DNA from: Engraulis encrasicolus
Lineage: Eukaryota > Chordata > Actinopteri > Clupeiformes > Engraulidae
NCBI RefSeq assembly: GCF_034702125.1
Contig: NC_085878.1
Span: 15,571,740-15,635,739, forward strand
Direction of reading: 5' to 3'
Length of the DNA stretch: 64,000 nucleotides
The notes beneath the pieces are model-generated. The model saw only the letters and a program-made list of their open reading frames with translations, made no database searches and was not told the DNA's origin. This document shows positions 1 to 12,920 of the stretch, piece by piece. The stretch's first letter is position 1. Each line of letters opens with the position of its first letter. Both the position numbers and the translations under genes were made by a program.

Positions 1-1426
1 GAAAAACACTGCTTTATAGAGATATGTTAAAACAAAGAAATAAATGTCTGTTTTTGTTACACAGATAGGCATGTTGAGAATAAGAGAAGAAATTGGACTT
101 AATGTTGCTGTTTTTTATTTTATTTCAGTGAAAAGTGTGTTTCACTTTTGATTCGTTTAAGGTGAGCACTGAAACACTGAAATAAAAACCTGCAAAATTA
201 AGTCCACCAATTCGCTGGATTACTTATGATTGCACTTGACCAGCACCTAGAAACTGGCCATCAACAGGAGCTTTATAACTTTGATAGAGATCTTTTACGT
301 ATTCTCTTTTACTCCCGCGCCTGCAGCCCTCACTAGAGCCCTTAGTGTACCTTGTCAACACAAGCAACGCACGTCAACTCCATTCAACTGCTGTACAGTA
401 ACCGCAACACACGTTCCCGCATTCTACACAGCCACTTAAGCAACACCCCCAACAACCGACAATGCATGTAACAGGCGTTAAGTATCAAAAATGTATAATA
501 CACGTTTCATTATGTATCAGTGCAGTGATGCATAGCCTTGCGGCCATATGTGCCAGGATGAGTCGACTATATAAGACCCTTACAGTCTCACACCACATAC
601 TGTATGCAACAGCTTTCCAAAAGCGCCAGTAGGGTTTTTAACACAGACTTGAACTTAAAGGTGCACTGTGTAGGATGGTGGTCACAGTAGGTACTGCAAC
701 TAGCTGCTCGTTGAAACTGTGCTGCTTATCTTATCTGCTTATCTATTTATTAAGTAATAAACTAATATTTCATAGTATGACCAATACAAAGTACAGTAAG
801 TTCTGCAGCTACAAAAGTCTATATCTGGAAATTCAAAATGGCAGACAATGATGTTGGTGGTAAGTAGTCGTGAAAAAAGGTTAACATTTGTGAATGCGCT
901 GCATAAGTCATCATTCAATTCCATGTTAGAGATAACACTGAATTTAGTTTTAGTTTTTCTTCTTCTTCTCAGGGTTTCCCTGCCAGCCTGCAGCCCTTAA
1001 CATGGAGAAATTAATTTCAATTGTTAAACATTAGCCCCAAAATATAGAAAAGGTAATTGCAAAAAAAGTCTGATGGGCTGAACAAGAATGTACACATCTT
1101 AATTGGTTATCCAAATTCTAGTTTTATATAAGAAGGTGTGTGGGGGGGCACCTGTTTGAGAAGAGGTCATTGAAATTCATGCTTTGCAAAGTCTAATGTG
1201 AAGACAAAATTATTAAATCCATTGCTGGTAGGGGAAACTATAAAGCTGTAAGTGCTTTTGTCGTTTCATACAGCAGGCCGACTCGTAGGCCTACACCATG
1301 TACAATTGAACTTCTCTTTTTTTTTTTTAAGCCAATTTCAAAACCCTTCTGAACTCTACTCTGAGTTAATATTCCTTCTATATGGTTGAGTTGATAAATC
1401 CCCAAGAGAGTTCCTGCCTTGCAGCA

Positions 1427-1456
1427 GTAGGGTAGGGTAGGGTAGGGTAGGGTAGG
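1427..1456 (+). repeat. Short TAGGG tandem array
   Basis: About six units of the pentamer TAGGG. It resembles the telomere repeat but lacks one T per unit, so it is a simple repeat and not a telomere. Confidence 0.8.
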
Positions 1457-2261
1457 TTCTCCTTAGAGAGATGACTGTGCCTCCTGAAGCGTAGTGAAAT
1501 AGAAGACATGCTCCTGTCATAGAGTCACCTGGGAGATGGCTCACCACCGGCCAAAGTGAGACCCATCAATCATTCTCCAACCCCTTCCCTTATACAATAC
1601 CACACACACCAATACCTGTATATTCGTGGCATATAGATTTTTATGTCAGTGTTTGCCACCATAAAGAACTAAAATTGACCAACCAAAGGATTCACCACCG
1701 ACACTGAATGCCATTAATGTGTGACATTTATAAAAATGAAACTAAAAATGTACTCTATGGTCCAAAATGTATCAAGCTGCTGTACATTTGCCTTCTCTCA
1801 ACAACAGAGAGGGATGTGAAGATTAGCCAGAGCTGGGCATACATCTATTGCAGTAACATTTTTCATAGGGTTAATTTCTCATTTGTAAATGTTATTGAGG
1901 AGCATGAAGTTTTAGTTTATGTGTTTTTGCAAATTGTCCCACCATGTGAAAGATAAATCCAGCAAATCAAATCTGTGTTTTGGATCGTCTTCAATGTTTT
2001 TAGCGTCCTGTTTTTGTGTCACTCTTGAGCTTGTATCTCATCGAATTTGCCAGAGCTGCATCCCAAATTCATGCAAGTGCTTTAGAGAGCATTGTTGAAC
2101 TATGGACTGAGTGTATTGGCCCTCTTTTAAGAGTAGAAGACTCGACAGTTGACTTGTGTCTTGGGGTGCAGAAAAAGATATTTATTGTCCTTAGAAAAAT
2201 AATATGATACAGTTTTATAACCTTAATGATAGTATCTGGACGTGAGCATGCACGCGCAAGC

Positions 2262-2402
<141 letters not shown>

Positions 2403-3284
2403 CAATATTTATGTAGGAGCTTTAAACTGACGTTTTGTAATGATACTAAATGAAAGTGCCACTGAATCACCTCAGTTCATGGACACCTCGCTGTGAATGC
2501 AACAAGAGCCTAGTGATTTGACTCACTCTCAACAGGAGACATACCCACCACCTCCAACCACCAAGGCTAATGCATATTCCATCACCAAATTGCTTCACCC
2601 ACCAGTTAATGCAAATTAGCATTTCTTTCCCCTGCTTCCATTTCTCATTATAATGACATGAGGGATGGTGGTGTGGGGTGGTGTGGGGTGGGGGGCTGTG
2701 AGGAGTGCTAAATATAAATAGGAGTCAGCCGGGCCATTTCCACCCACTTCGTCTCTACAGGAAGGGAGTTAGGCCTGCTGCACAGTGGAGACTAATGACC
2801 CCTTCTCTCCCAGGCACACTGACCCTGGTTCAGCTTGTGTCATAAGATGCGCTCCATTTTCTCAGTATGGAATAAATCATGTAAATACAGGAAGTCCCCC
2901 CCCTCCCCCACCTCCCGTCTTCTCGTTCTATGGTTCTCCTCCATCTGCCTGTCCCTTTGCCAGTGTTGCACAGTTTCTCATCCATTTGGGTTTTCCCTTC
3001 TTTTTTTTCTCTAACTCACATTTTTCTCTCTTCCTCTCTCTCTCCTTCTCCCTCTCTCTGTTGCATTCTCTCTTCATCCCTTTGTTTGTGTGTGTGTGTG
3101 AGAGTGAGAGAGAGAGGGAGAGGGAGAGAGTGAGGGAGGAGTCAGGGTAGTTTCCCCAGAGTGGCCCTTCTCCCATGTAATGGAGTCACTGTCAAATCAT
3201 AAATGAAGTAATACATCATCCCACCACATCACGGCTCCTCAACAGAGCACAGCAGCACGGGTACAGAATAGCGCAGTCTCTGCC

Positions 3285-3400
3285 GGCACAGTATAGCGCA
3301 GGCTCTGCCGGCACAGTGTAGCGCAGGCTCTCCAGGCACAGTACTATAGCACAGGCTCTGCAGGCACAGCATAGCACAGGCTCTGCAGGCAGGGTGGCCT
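3285..3400 (+). repeat. Degenerate ~27-bp minisatellite
   Basis: Four imperfect units of the type CACAGTATAGCGCAGGCTCT. A further partial copy with the same downstream sequence (GCAGGGTGGCCTACTGGA) occurs at 3650-3682, so the array has been duplicated locally. Confidence 0.8.
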
Positions 3401-3704
3401 ACTGGACCTACAGGCACAGTATAGCCAGATATTCTTTAAGTATAGAGATATGCCAACATAATAGGTTTCTATGGGCACCTAACATGACCAGGTTCCGGTC
3501 TGCCTAAAGGGGCGTGTCATAATACTTCTAGCATTGAATAGAACAGTCCTCAGGTCTGCCTAGGCCTGCCTAAAGGGGGATTTCCCCCCCAATAATAGAA
3601 CCCGGAAACAATGGGCCAATGGAACCTCTCTCTCTCTACTCTCTCTGTTATAGCACAGGCTCTGCAGGCAGGGTGGCCTACTGGATCCATCTGAAGAATC
3701 TGAC

Positions 3705-3875
3705 CCTGGCAGTGGCTCAAATGGCTTGGGCGCTGACGGTTTCATTGGAGCCCTGGGGTCGTTTCCCGATCTTCCTCCCCTGTCTCTCTCTCCCATTTCT
3801 TTCCTGTCTCCTCTTAAACTGTCCTAGGCAATAATGGAAAAAAGAACAAAAGCCCAAAAAATTAAATTATAAAAA
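3705..3875 (+). mobile_element. tRNA-derived SINE, family B, copy 1 (diverged)
   Basis: It shares the body of the other family-B copies: a tRNA-like head with GGCTCAAATGGCTTGGGCGC and a degenerate B box, then a pyrimidine-rich stretch (CCCATTTCTTTCCTGTCTCC), ACTGTCCTA and an A-rich tail with AAAGCCC. Copies also lie near 6226, 17738, 26721, 27496, 42975 and 47673. Confidence 0.65.
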
Positions 3876-4050
3876 AAATGCACGCTGAAGAATCCAAGAA
3901 TCCCTTTGTGTCCCAGTATCTTTTCTACCAAAACACTGCATGAGAACAAAGACACAGCACACAGGCGACATCGGTACTGTTCAGTAATCACTGATACTTT
4001 ACTTGGCCAAATCACTTTGTTTCCTCAAATGCACCACTGTCACACGCACG

Positions 4051-4188
<138 letters not shown>

Positions 4189-4305
4189 TATTTCCTTTGA
4201 TGAGCAATGAGTTAAAACGAGCCCGGACTAAAACGGGTGCCACAGACTTTGTTGTTGTGATCAGTCGGCGCTGGGGAGTGTTCGCTGGTCACTAATGAGG
4301 CAGGG

Positions 4306-4520
4306 AAGTAGAGGAGAGGAGAGAGGGGACAGGAGGGGGGAGGGATGAGAGCAGAGGAGAGGAGAGGAGAGAGGGATGGTGAGGACAGGAGGGAGGGAGA
4401 GAGGGAGGAAAGGAAGATGGAAAGGACAGGGGGAGAGAAGGCAGGGAGAGGGATGAGAAGACAAGAGAGAAGGAGATGGATGGAGAGGACGGGAGAAGAG
4501 GAGAAAGGGATGGAGAGGAC
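4306..4520 (+). repeat. Purine-rich GA/GGA tract
   Basis: About 215 bp almost entirely G and A on the + strand, with GAGAGG and GGGAGG motifs. It is a homopurine-homopyrimidine tract with potential for triplex (H-DNA) formation. Confidence 0.85.
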
Positions 4521-5264
4521 AGGAGGCATCCGAGGACAGACCAACCCTGCCATCAGCTTTCATCTGGGGCCAGCCCATACACCCTCACATCACCTCTGCT
4601 CACGCCGTGGTCCACCCCCGTAGTAGTGCCGACGTCATAGTGTTTTGATCATGAGAAAAGATGTCCATGTTGTAATTGTGTGGGATGGAGTTGGGCTTGG
4701 GCTTGGGGTGGCATGATCAACATTGGTATTCCATGACGGTTAGGGCCCTCCGCCATTGCTGCTGTGGATGCCGTGCTTCATCCTGTGATAGGGCTGAAGT
4801 CATGGACAGATAACCCATCTTTGTACCCCATCCAGCTATTCCAGCCTGATTGGTGGGGAATTTTAATCAGTGCTCCTGCTGTGACCTGAATGAATAATGC
4901 ACTACATACATACTATTTCAGTTCATGGGCTTAGATCATGGACTGATTGCTGTGATGAAGGCTAATGGGACTCCTTTCCATAATGACAGAGAGAGTGAGT
5001 CTACCTTGTCCCATAGGTACATTTTAGTTTCGCATCATATTACAAGGTGTAGATGTCAAAAAGACACTGTCTTTCATCGCCCCCATCATGTTTTAGCTTG
5101 AAGGGTCAGCTTTTCTGAAAGAGCTTCACTGCATATCAAAATGAACTCTGCTCATCCATAACCTTGTATAACCCTGTGCGCACATTAATTATTCCTGCAT
5201 ATTCTGTACCCCCACCCCTATTTCAATATTGCTGCCCTTTGTTTTATTTTTAACCACACACAAC

Positions 5265-5345
5265 TACTGATGTGTTCACATGCAAGTCCTTTTTGTAAGT
5301 CGCTTTGGATAAAAATGTGTGCTAAATGTAATTCAATTTAATGTA
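5265..5345 (+). mobile_element. Fish SINE/LINE 3'-tail fragment
   Basis: The stretch GTAAGTCGCTTTGGATAAAA followed by a degenerate TGTGCTAAATG matches the 3' tail shared by many fish SINEs and their partner LINEs. Only the tail is recognisable. Confidence 0.6.
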
Positions 5346-5887
5346 ACATTTCACATATATGTACAGACGTAATACAGTAGAGTAGTAGATATGCCTACAT
5401 TAATCCTAAAGGAAATTAAGGAGTCCAGCATACCGTATACACAACGCACATTGCACATATTCTGCATATCCCATCAGCAAAGTTTACACATCACACATTT
5501 ACATGTCTACTGTATATGTACAGTAGCCTACATTCACTTAACTGTCAACATACTTGAGCTGGAAATAATAGCCATAAGTGGTGTAATAAAAAAATGCCAC
5601 CCACCATCCCACCCTATTCAAAAACCAGAGGCACATTTGGGCAATAAGCAGTCTCTTGAGCCATTGACTTTCTGATTGGAAAAAACGTATGGCCTGTCCC
5701 ATATAGACATCTTCCCTAAATAAACTCAGGGTCTGTTGACTCATGGGGGAAAATAAACGCTGAGCTATTCTTTTCAGTTTTACAGTATAGAAGAAAGGGG
5801 TCAACAGAACAGGCAGTACATCATAATAGAATACAGAGAAGATGGTAACGGTCGTAAAATAAAATAATCTCTCCTTTCCTTTTCCTT

Positions 5888-5890
<3 letters not shown>

Positions 5891-5951
<61 letters not shown>
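5891..5951. repeat. (CT)n microsatellite
   Basis: About 30 CT units. Confidence 0.95.
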
Positions 5952-5953
<2 letters not shown>

Positions 5954-6225
5954 CCTCTTCAGTTGTAACTCAATCAGCTTCTTATTTGGCTTTGTACAGT
6001 GTGTTTATGTGCATGTCTTTCTGCGCTTGTGTGTCCGTGAGAGTATACTGTATGAGCTTGTATATTCGGGTGGGCTCTGGGGACAGTGGCTCTTGTACAG
6101 TTACTCCGTCACAGCTGTGACCCTCCTGAACCTGCTTCCAGCTGATGTCATTTTAACCACTAGCTGCTGGAAACATGGGAAAGCACTGCTGCTCTGTGGG
6201 CCTCTGTCTTTCAGCCTGCCTGCCC

Positions 6226-6750
6226 GCCTTTATGCCTTTATTATCATAGGACACTGAGAGAGAGAGTGACAGGAAATTAGTGGAAGAGCGAGAGATGAGG
6301 AAGGGTTGTGAAAATGACCTTTGGTCAGAATCGAAACCAGGTCCCCAGAAATATGCCATGGCAACTGAGTCCACTGAGCCATGGTTCCCAAACTTTTTCC
6401 CCTGCGTGCCCTGGTACATTTTAATGTGGTTCGCGCAACCCCCAAGCGAATTTATGGTGTGCTGATGGCCACGCAAGCATGGATTTACTGCGGATTCACT
6501 GCACATTATGCACAGTCGTTTTGGGGAATCCTCTTTTCCAATAGTTAAACTGCACTTCAGATGGACGCTTCCAGCATACAATTCACCATGCAATTAAAAA
6601 CAAATTAATATTCGTCAATGCTAGATATAAAACACACATATCCACCATTGCTCTATTCAGCTCGCGCACCCCCTAATGGCAGGCCACGCACCCCCAGGGG
6701 TGCACGCACACCGGTTTGGGAAACCCTGACTGAGCCATGGCACCCCTTTG
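6226..6750 (-). mobile_element. SINE family B, copy 2, interrupted by a hAT-like element
   Basis: The 3' part lies at 6226-6380 (reverse orientation). It includes AATCGAAACCAGGTCCCC, the complement of a tRNA B box, and the AGGAAATT/GACAGG body motifs. The remainder resumes at about 6729 after an inserted element. Homologous to the copies at 26721 and 27496. Confidence 0.7.
6381..6728. mobile_element. hAT-like short element nested in a SINE
   Basis: About 348 bp. The ends are inverted repeats of the type GGTTCCCAAAC...GTTTGGGAAACC. The host sequence ACTGAGCC(ATGG) occurs on both sides, consistent with an 8-bp target duplication. The interior is rich in GCGCACCCCC-type motifs and has no transposase frame. 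Confidence 0.7.
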
Positions 6751-6775
6751 CCTTCCCCCCTTTACAGTAAGGAGT

Positions 6776-7153
6776 AATTCATACCAGAGCGGGGAAGCGG
6801 AGCGGGACGGAAGCCATTTTTACCAGCGGTGGCGAAAAAACATGGAAACAGATCTCTCCTTCCACACCAAGCGGTGGTAGTGGAAGGCTGGTAGCGGCGC
6901 GGGAGATTGGCTCCGCTCCGCGCTGCATTGGGAAAATAGAACTCGAGCAGATTTTGGACGGCAGCGGCCTGCGGTGCCCCATTCAAAGGGATGGCAAAGT
7001 AGCGAACTAGCTTTGGCTCTGGGGGGATTTTGAACAGGACTGGCCGTGCACGCCGACGCTGTCGGTGTGAAAGGCCAAGTAGAACACACCGGCCCAAACT
7101 AGGCAAAAAGACCCCTGTCGTCTCGCTGCCGTTCCGCCACGCTCTAGTATGAA
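6776..7153. mobile_element. Inverted-repeat MITE (ATTCATACCAGAGCG ends)
   Basis: The left end ATTCATACCAGAGCG is mirrored by CGCTCTAGTATGAAT at the right, and complementary segments continue inward. The GC-rich interior gives spurious minus-strand reading frames of about 110 codons; no domain is recognisable. Confidence 0.65.
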
Positions 7154-8880
7154 TCTGGCCTAAATGGAGCCTCTTTGTCAGGTTGCTGATATGGATGTGT
7201 GGGCTAGGATCTGTGCCTACTCTGCTGCCATGCAGGGGCGGACAGCCAGGTCGTGATTAATGAACTCCAACATGGCCACACTACTCACACACCTACACTA
7301 CTGTCAGGGGAACTGTTAAGATTGACAGAATCATATGGTGTTGTGTAACCCTCCTCTTGTGTTCAGGCCTGTTTTAGATTTTAAAGGTGTAAAACAACTA
7401 CTTCATTTTAATGTATTACATCAAGGCTTTTTGACAAGCTCTAGTACATGTGAATAACAGCATATAGTCCCTTGAGTCCATATAGTCCTTTGAGTCCATC
7501 ATTTGAGTCCACATGCCAAGGTTTGGCCTGCAAGGGTATTTACAAGAAAAAAGAAAACATGAAGTGCCATAGTAATAAAAAAAGCACTCAGCTAAGAAGA
7601 AAGAGGAAAAGAGAGAGAAAAAAACACACACACATCACATACACGTATGTAAACTCACTGAAGGTGAGTTTGACTGTTACAAGAAATGTTAAGTTGCCTA
7701 TTCTTAACAGAGGGACTCAAATTGCCCGTTGGCAGTTTATTGTGGTCAAGTTAGTAGCCTGTAATTATTCCTGCTCTTGCTGCTATTGCCTAGCAACATG
7801 GCTGAAACAGTGCAGTGGTCCGGACTCCCCATACATCAGCAGGGATGGAGCCAGGAGTCCCTATCACCCTGTACCAGGAGCTCAGCTCAGAGCTGTGACG
7901 CTTCTCACATGTTTTTCAAAACCCTTTCTTCTGAGTTATTTAACCTTGAAGTGCTCAGAGGTCACACGTGTAATAGCACTTACTTGTTCTCTCTGCCTTG
8001 ACAAGCTCTGCCATTTGTTCAAAGTGTGCCTTGTTTACCGATCTGAGGTAAACTTTGCCCCGCAAGAGCAGCGGCTTGGTGTCTGTTTTGAAAAGTTCAA
8101 GCTCCACCGTCGGAAACATCTGCTTAGTAAGAGCAGTTGGTGTGGGAATAGAAGACCTTGTCTGGCAGATGTTAATCTGTGCCGTAGCTGTCAGTCTTTG
8201 GTTACTGAAACTAAGCAGCTTATTTTTGTATATTCAGCCGCGGCCAGAAACAATTGGTATGCTATAACCCCTTACTCAAATGAGGGTTCACCTGAAAGGC
8301 AAGTATACTATATAGATAAGAAATGATGAGTAGAATTCCTCACCAATCCTAACAATGTCTTGGTGAATGACACATCCTGCATCGAGATTGACTTTTCACA
8401 TTTCAGTGTATATATACATAACATCTGATCCTTGAAATATTAACCTCCAATGTAATCCCCAAAATGCCTCAAGTCTGTTTGGTTTGGTCCATGCAATTCA
8501 CAATGCACCTCTATTAGCACTGATATCCTCTGTCATCCTGGGGTTTGTGACACATTACATCAATATTAAACGGGCTGGAAGGGATTTTCTCCCCCTTTGC
8601 AGACTAACAAAAAGCACAAGAGTGCAAGGGAGGCTTCAGACTGGGCCCACTGACTCCATCCCAGGGTTCAGCTGAGGTCTCCCCTTCGGAAGCCAGCTGG
8701 AGGGGAAGAGAGGGTCTGCTGCTTCCATACGGGTGTGTGAAACTGGCCTTAGGTCAGAGGAACTCCTCATTTGGACAGAGGGACTGCTTTGGCAGCCCAC
8801 TTCTCTGTTACAGTGCTGAGCCTGGACAGCAGTGGTGTAACCAATGAAGGATGCGAGAGTTGCTCCAGCTCTGCATGCAT

Positions 8881-9005
8881 CGTGTGTGTGTGCGAGCGTG
8901 CGTGCGTGCTTGCTTCCATCCGTGCATGCGTGCATGCATGCACGCTTGCGTCCGTGCCTGCGTGCGTGCATGCGCGTGTGTGCATGCCTTCGTGCATGTG
9001 TGTAC
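8881..9005. repeat. Alternating purine-pyrimidine (GTGC/GCAT) tract
   Basis: About 125 bp of imperfect TGCG, TGCA and TGTG tetramers. Alternating purine-pyrimidine runs of this kind are prone to Z-DNA. Confidence 0.8.
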
Positions 9006-9904
9006 AGTTGCCATTCTTTACAGTTTTGCAAAGTTCTCTGGCAAGCGATGAGAAATTCCCATGACAACATCACATGCTTTAGGTTTAGGAATCAAAAAGC
9101 TCATGGTCAGGGGGGAACACAATAGATCTCAGAGCACTCAAGCTCATGTTCCATTGTTCACTCGATATCTTGTCTTTCTTGTCTTCCACTCCATACCATG
9201 TCTTCTGGAGATACCATGCTGTGTTTTCCCAGCGCTGGCGTCCCTCACTGGAGATTTATTCATCCTCCATGGCTTTCTCATTTTTCTATCGATGTTAACC
9301 CCAAGTGCACATTCCATTACATTTTCTCTTTGTGCTTTTTCCCAACATACCTAAGAAAAAATATGGAACAGGAACAATTTCTCAATTTCTTGAAGTATTT
9401 CATACATCCTTGGACAAACGTCCACTTTGTCCTGATTTCACCTCGTTCAGGTTTAATTACTTGACTATGGTTAAGTTGGCCTACATTTTGTATGTACATA
9501 CTTCACTTAAGGAAGGCTTTCATATCATACTTTCAAGTTACGTTCACTTGGATTTCATGCTACATTCATTGGCTGACAGATCAAAAGATGCTAGCGTATT
9601 AATATTCAGTGTCTTCATTATCTACTCAAAACGCTGCATAATTCAATTATGCAAGGATTTGTATTTGCCATCCGCATAGAAATACTGTACTGTGAAAATA
9701 TAAACTGAAATTTGAGTTGTTTGAGATGTGCCTGCACATCTCCCACCTGTGAGGCAACAAAAGCCAATTGCTTGCTGAGCTGTGCTCTCATTTATCCAAT
9801 CATCTTGCCGCATCGACACATAAGCTTTTATGATAGCTCAAACCTAAACAGTATGCCTTCGGAATATCTGCTGCCGATCGGTGGCAGATGACATGTGCGA
9901 CTCA

Positions 9905-9955
9905 CATCGGGTAGCTACTCACATGGGGTTGCTACTCACATGGGGTTGCTACAGA
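9905..9955 (+). repeat. Short tandem repeat, ~19-bp unit
   Basis: Two and a half to three units of GTTGCTACTCACATGGG, the first unit diverged. Confidence 0.75.
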
Positions 9956-11321
9956 GTCCGTTTGATCCTGCAGGCCACGAAACAGAATGTGTTGTCGTGA
10001 AGTGCAGCACATCCGCAGTTCAAAATTAGAGTAATTTGCTTTCCTTTAAACGGCCAATCCTAGAGAGTCTGTACTCGATACTCTGGTTTTCAATGAAATT
10101 CCAACCATATGGTTTGTGTATCGCTCAGTCGTCCCCTTTCTGTTTTTCCCATTCATTCTAAGATGCCCATGGTCTTACTAAACTGAAAATTGCTGCCCCA
10201 AGGTGTTGCCAAGATGGCCGTGGAGTGAAATAACTTATGGGGAAATGACTTTGGTACCATGCACTAGCTTTCAGTGCACTGACACAAGTGTGCGATATGA
10301 GACAGATTCTGGTTTTAGGAGAGCACGGACTGTATATGTGGGGGAAGCATTGACAAAATGTGTGGGAGAACATTGTCTATGTGTGTTGGACGACACGGTC
10401 TATCTGTGGCAGGCAGGGAGAAGGCTCTGAATGCACAGTCAATATTATGACTGTGGGAGAGCATAGGCAATTTCAGCCAATTACTTTGGTTTTATGTCGA
10501 GAAACATTTACACAATAGTACATCAAAAGGGTTTTCTAGTGTATCCAGCGTGTGCATGCTTTGTATAATCAGTGGTATTGTTATTCACAAATGCATGGTG
10601 CATTTGCATCATGAGTTGTTTGCGTGTCAATTTAAACCACATGAAGTGTAAACACGTATTTCCATCCCCAAACAAAGCATGTCATTTTCTCCCTCTTCAC
10701 ATTACAATGTGCAGACAGTATTCACAGCTGAATTGTCTCTCGACTGCTCTTGGATGGTCACCCTTTTGTGTCTGCATGTTGAATTGGCCAAGAGGAAAAT
10801 TGTGTGTGGCCTTAGTGCTCAACTGGCTTTTCCTATTTCTTTTGGCTGGAATTGCAGACTCAAGTCACAGTCACACACAACACAATAGATTTTTTCCTGT
10901 GAGACATTAATACATAGGCTACTGTAGCTAGAAGCACAACAGCATAGTCCATGTAAACCCCCATACAGTGCACAACAATACTGAGTACACCTATTAAAAA
11001 GAAAACAATTGAACAATATTTCAGTTTCCAAAATGTGCAGAGAATAAGTTTAATGCAACGTCTGAAGCTTACCACAGAAAAATAGGTTTAATTATGTAAC
11101 ATAAACTGCATCTGCTTCCTTTTTTGTGAAATTATGGTGAGTACGGTAAAAGTGAGTTCACCTCAAACTGATGCCCAGTTTGTCTCGTGTATGTTTGAAT
11201 GGTTCAGATCAGGTGTCATACTTGAACACTGAACTTATTAAAAACTTTCTGGTAAAAGATGTAAATCTTTCTCTCTGTCTGTCTCTCTCTCTCTCTCTCC
11301 CTCCCTCTTCTCTCTCCACAG

Positions 11322-11473
11322 CTCAGGTGTGCGTGCGTGACCGCCTCACCTTCCGCTTCTGCCAGTCCCTGAGGTGGCTGGGCCGCTGCAGCCTGGCCAC
11401 GGTGCGTGCTCAGTGCTGCAAGACCTGCGCCCAGTGGACGCAGAGCACGGACAAAATTACCCACCGCCGCTGA
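11322..11473 (+). CDS. adamts7: Terminal coding exon of an ADAMTS7-like metalloprotease (PLAC domain)
   Basis: The exon starts after a strong acceptor (a CT tract then TCTCTCCACAG), begins in phase 1 and ends with TGA at 11471-11473. It encodes about 50 residues with the six-cysteine PLAC pattern C-x9-C-x7-C-x8-CC-x2-C, including LTFRFCQSLRWLGRC and a CCKTC end, and a basic tail ending HRR. From family knowledge, PLAC domains close several secreted ADAMTS and ADAMTSL proteins; the combination of CxDRLTFxFC and a basic C terminus is closest to what I recall of ADAMTS7, an extracellular protease that cleaves COMP, with ADAMTS12 as the alternative. Linkage to chrna7-like and trip4 genes (all chromosome 15 in human) favours ADAMTS7. 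The catalytic and thrombospondin exons are outside the window. Confidence 0.75.
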
Positions 11474-12920
11474 GTGAATGACAAAGACACATACCGAGGA
11501 TGCATCACATGGCGGGAAATGTATGAACAGCTGTCCATTCAGTGGACATGTTTCAACCCAAACACCATGCTGACAGCAGGACTTTTTGCAAGCAGACATT
11601 CAGTGAGACGCCCACATACAAGTACAGATAATCTTCACCGAAACGAGAAAAACATTCAAACGTTTGAACAGACAGACATACAGCACCAGCACACAGATGC
11701 ACTCTCGGGAAAGCAGCAGTAGCTGTGAAGAGGAGGCAGGAAGGATAGAGTGAGAAGGCAAAGCATTTATCTGCTATTGTGGGCCGAGTGCTGATGTTGA
11801 CGATCAGGACCCCGTGGAGGGCCTCTGGGAGCCCATTCTGTATACTGTATCACCCCCGCGCCCACACACCCCAGTTGCACTCACAAAAGAGAGGTGCCTT
11901 TTAGATTCAACCAGACATCTCAAAGAATAGCAACAAAGAGGATGTATGTATTATTGAAACTGCTGGGCAGTGGGGGAAAGAAAACATCGGTGCTCTGGAA
12001 TTATTTTTACTGCCTTCCCTTTGGACAGGACAGTAGCATTGTGACTGCCGTCACATTTTGTGGTGCATTGAAGACCTCTTCACTACACTCGGAAGCCTCT
12101 ATCAATTTGTGCAAGTTTTTTGAAAAAATAGTTGTAGAGAACTTTTTTAAAAGGTATTCTTTGAAAACACTTTTTAAGTGCTCTTTTGGTCTGGCAGCAG
12201 TAAACAACATGTGGTCTGGTTTACTGCAGTTATGGCATTAACGTGACAAGTGGCCTAATTTAACATGCCGTGATACATGGTAAATACAGGAGTACTATGT
12301 ATGTGCAGCCCTTAACAATGCTTTCCTTGGATTGCAGCTGATGCCTACATCAAAGTGGGAGACAAAAAACAGCAATGGCAAAATAGCAACAACAAGTAAA
12401 AATACTCAAGATATTTTGAGAATTGGTGCTTCAAACAAGAGCAGGTGCTAAAGCTCAGTCAGGTGTTGGCTGGCCAGTGCCTTTTTTATACTTGAATGTT
12501 GTTTTGTTGCTTTGTAAGTTTAATGTATAACATTAGATCATAGCAATAGCATTGTGTACACTCATACTGTACACATAACTAAAAGTAAATGGGACTGTGT
12601 AAATGATGTTACTCATGTGATAACTTGTTTTGCTCATGTTATTTTTAGTATAATGTTTTTGGTCATTGTTTTTTGTTGTCATTTTAACACAACAGTTAAG
12701 TTGTGCACAGATTTCTGGTATTAATTTTAACCCCTGCTAAAAAGTGTAGAAAATCTTTTAATTCCCAAATTGTGTAATATTTCTTGTATGGAGACTTTGC
12801 ATTCAATGTTTCGTTATTCCCTCTTAGCTGCAGTCATATGCTGATGTGATTTGCATACAGAATTGATTTCTTTACGTAAATTTAACATAAACCAATAAAA
12901 ATGTTTTTTATTACCTACAA
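11474..12920 (+). other. adamts7: Probable 3'UTR of the adamts7-like gene
   Basis: About 1.4 kb of non-repetitive, increasingly AT-rich sequence follows the stop codon and reaches a canonical AATAAA. I saw no splice-like exon or repeat in it. The 3' end is inferred from the signal only. Confidence 0.55.
12894..12899 (+). terminator. Poly(A) signal AATAAA
   Basis: AATAAA about 1.42 kb past the adamts7-like stop codon, in an AT-rich context; the best-placed canonical signal downstream of it. Confidence 0.6.

Noticed and set aside
1427..1456. Interstitial telomere repeat
   Set aside because: The unit is TAGGG and not TTAGGG, and the array is only about 30 bp.
6762..7106. A 114-codon minus-strand frame with Arg/Pro-rich sequence
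   Set aside because: It lies wholly inside a GC-rich inverted-repeat element, and several overlapping frames are open there.
7472..8326. A 284-codon open frame on the + strand
   Set aside because: No recognisable domain, no splice context or conserved motif, low-complexity Lys/Arg stretch, and it overlaps other equally open frames. Most likely chance in a stop-poor stretch.
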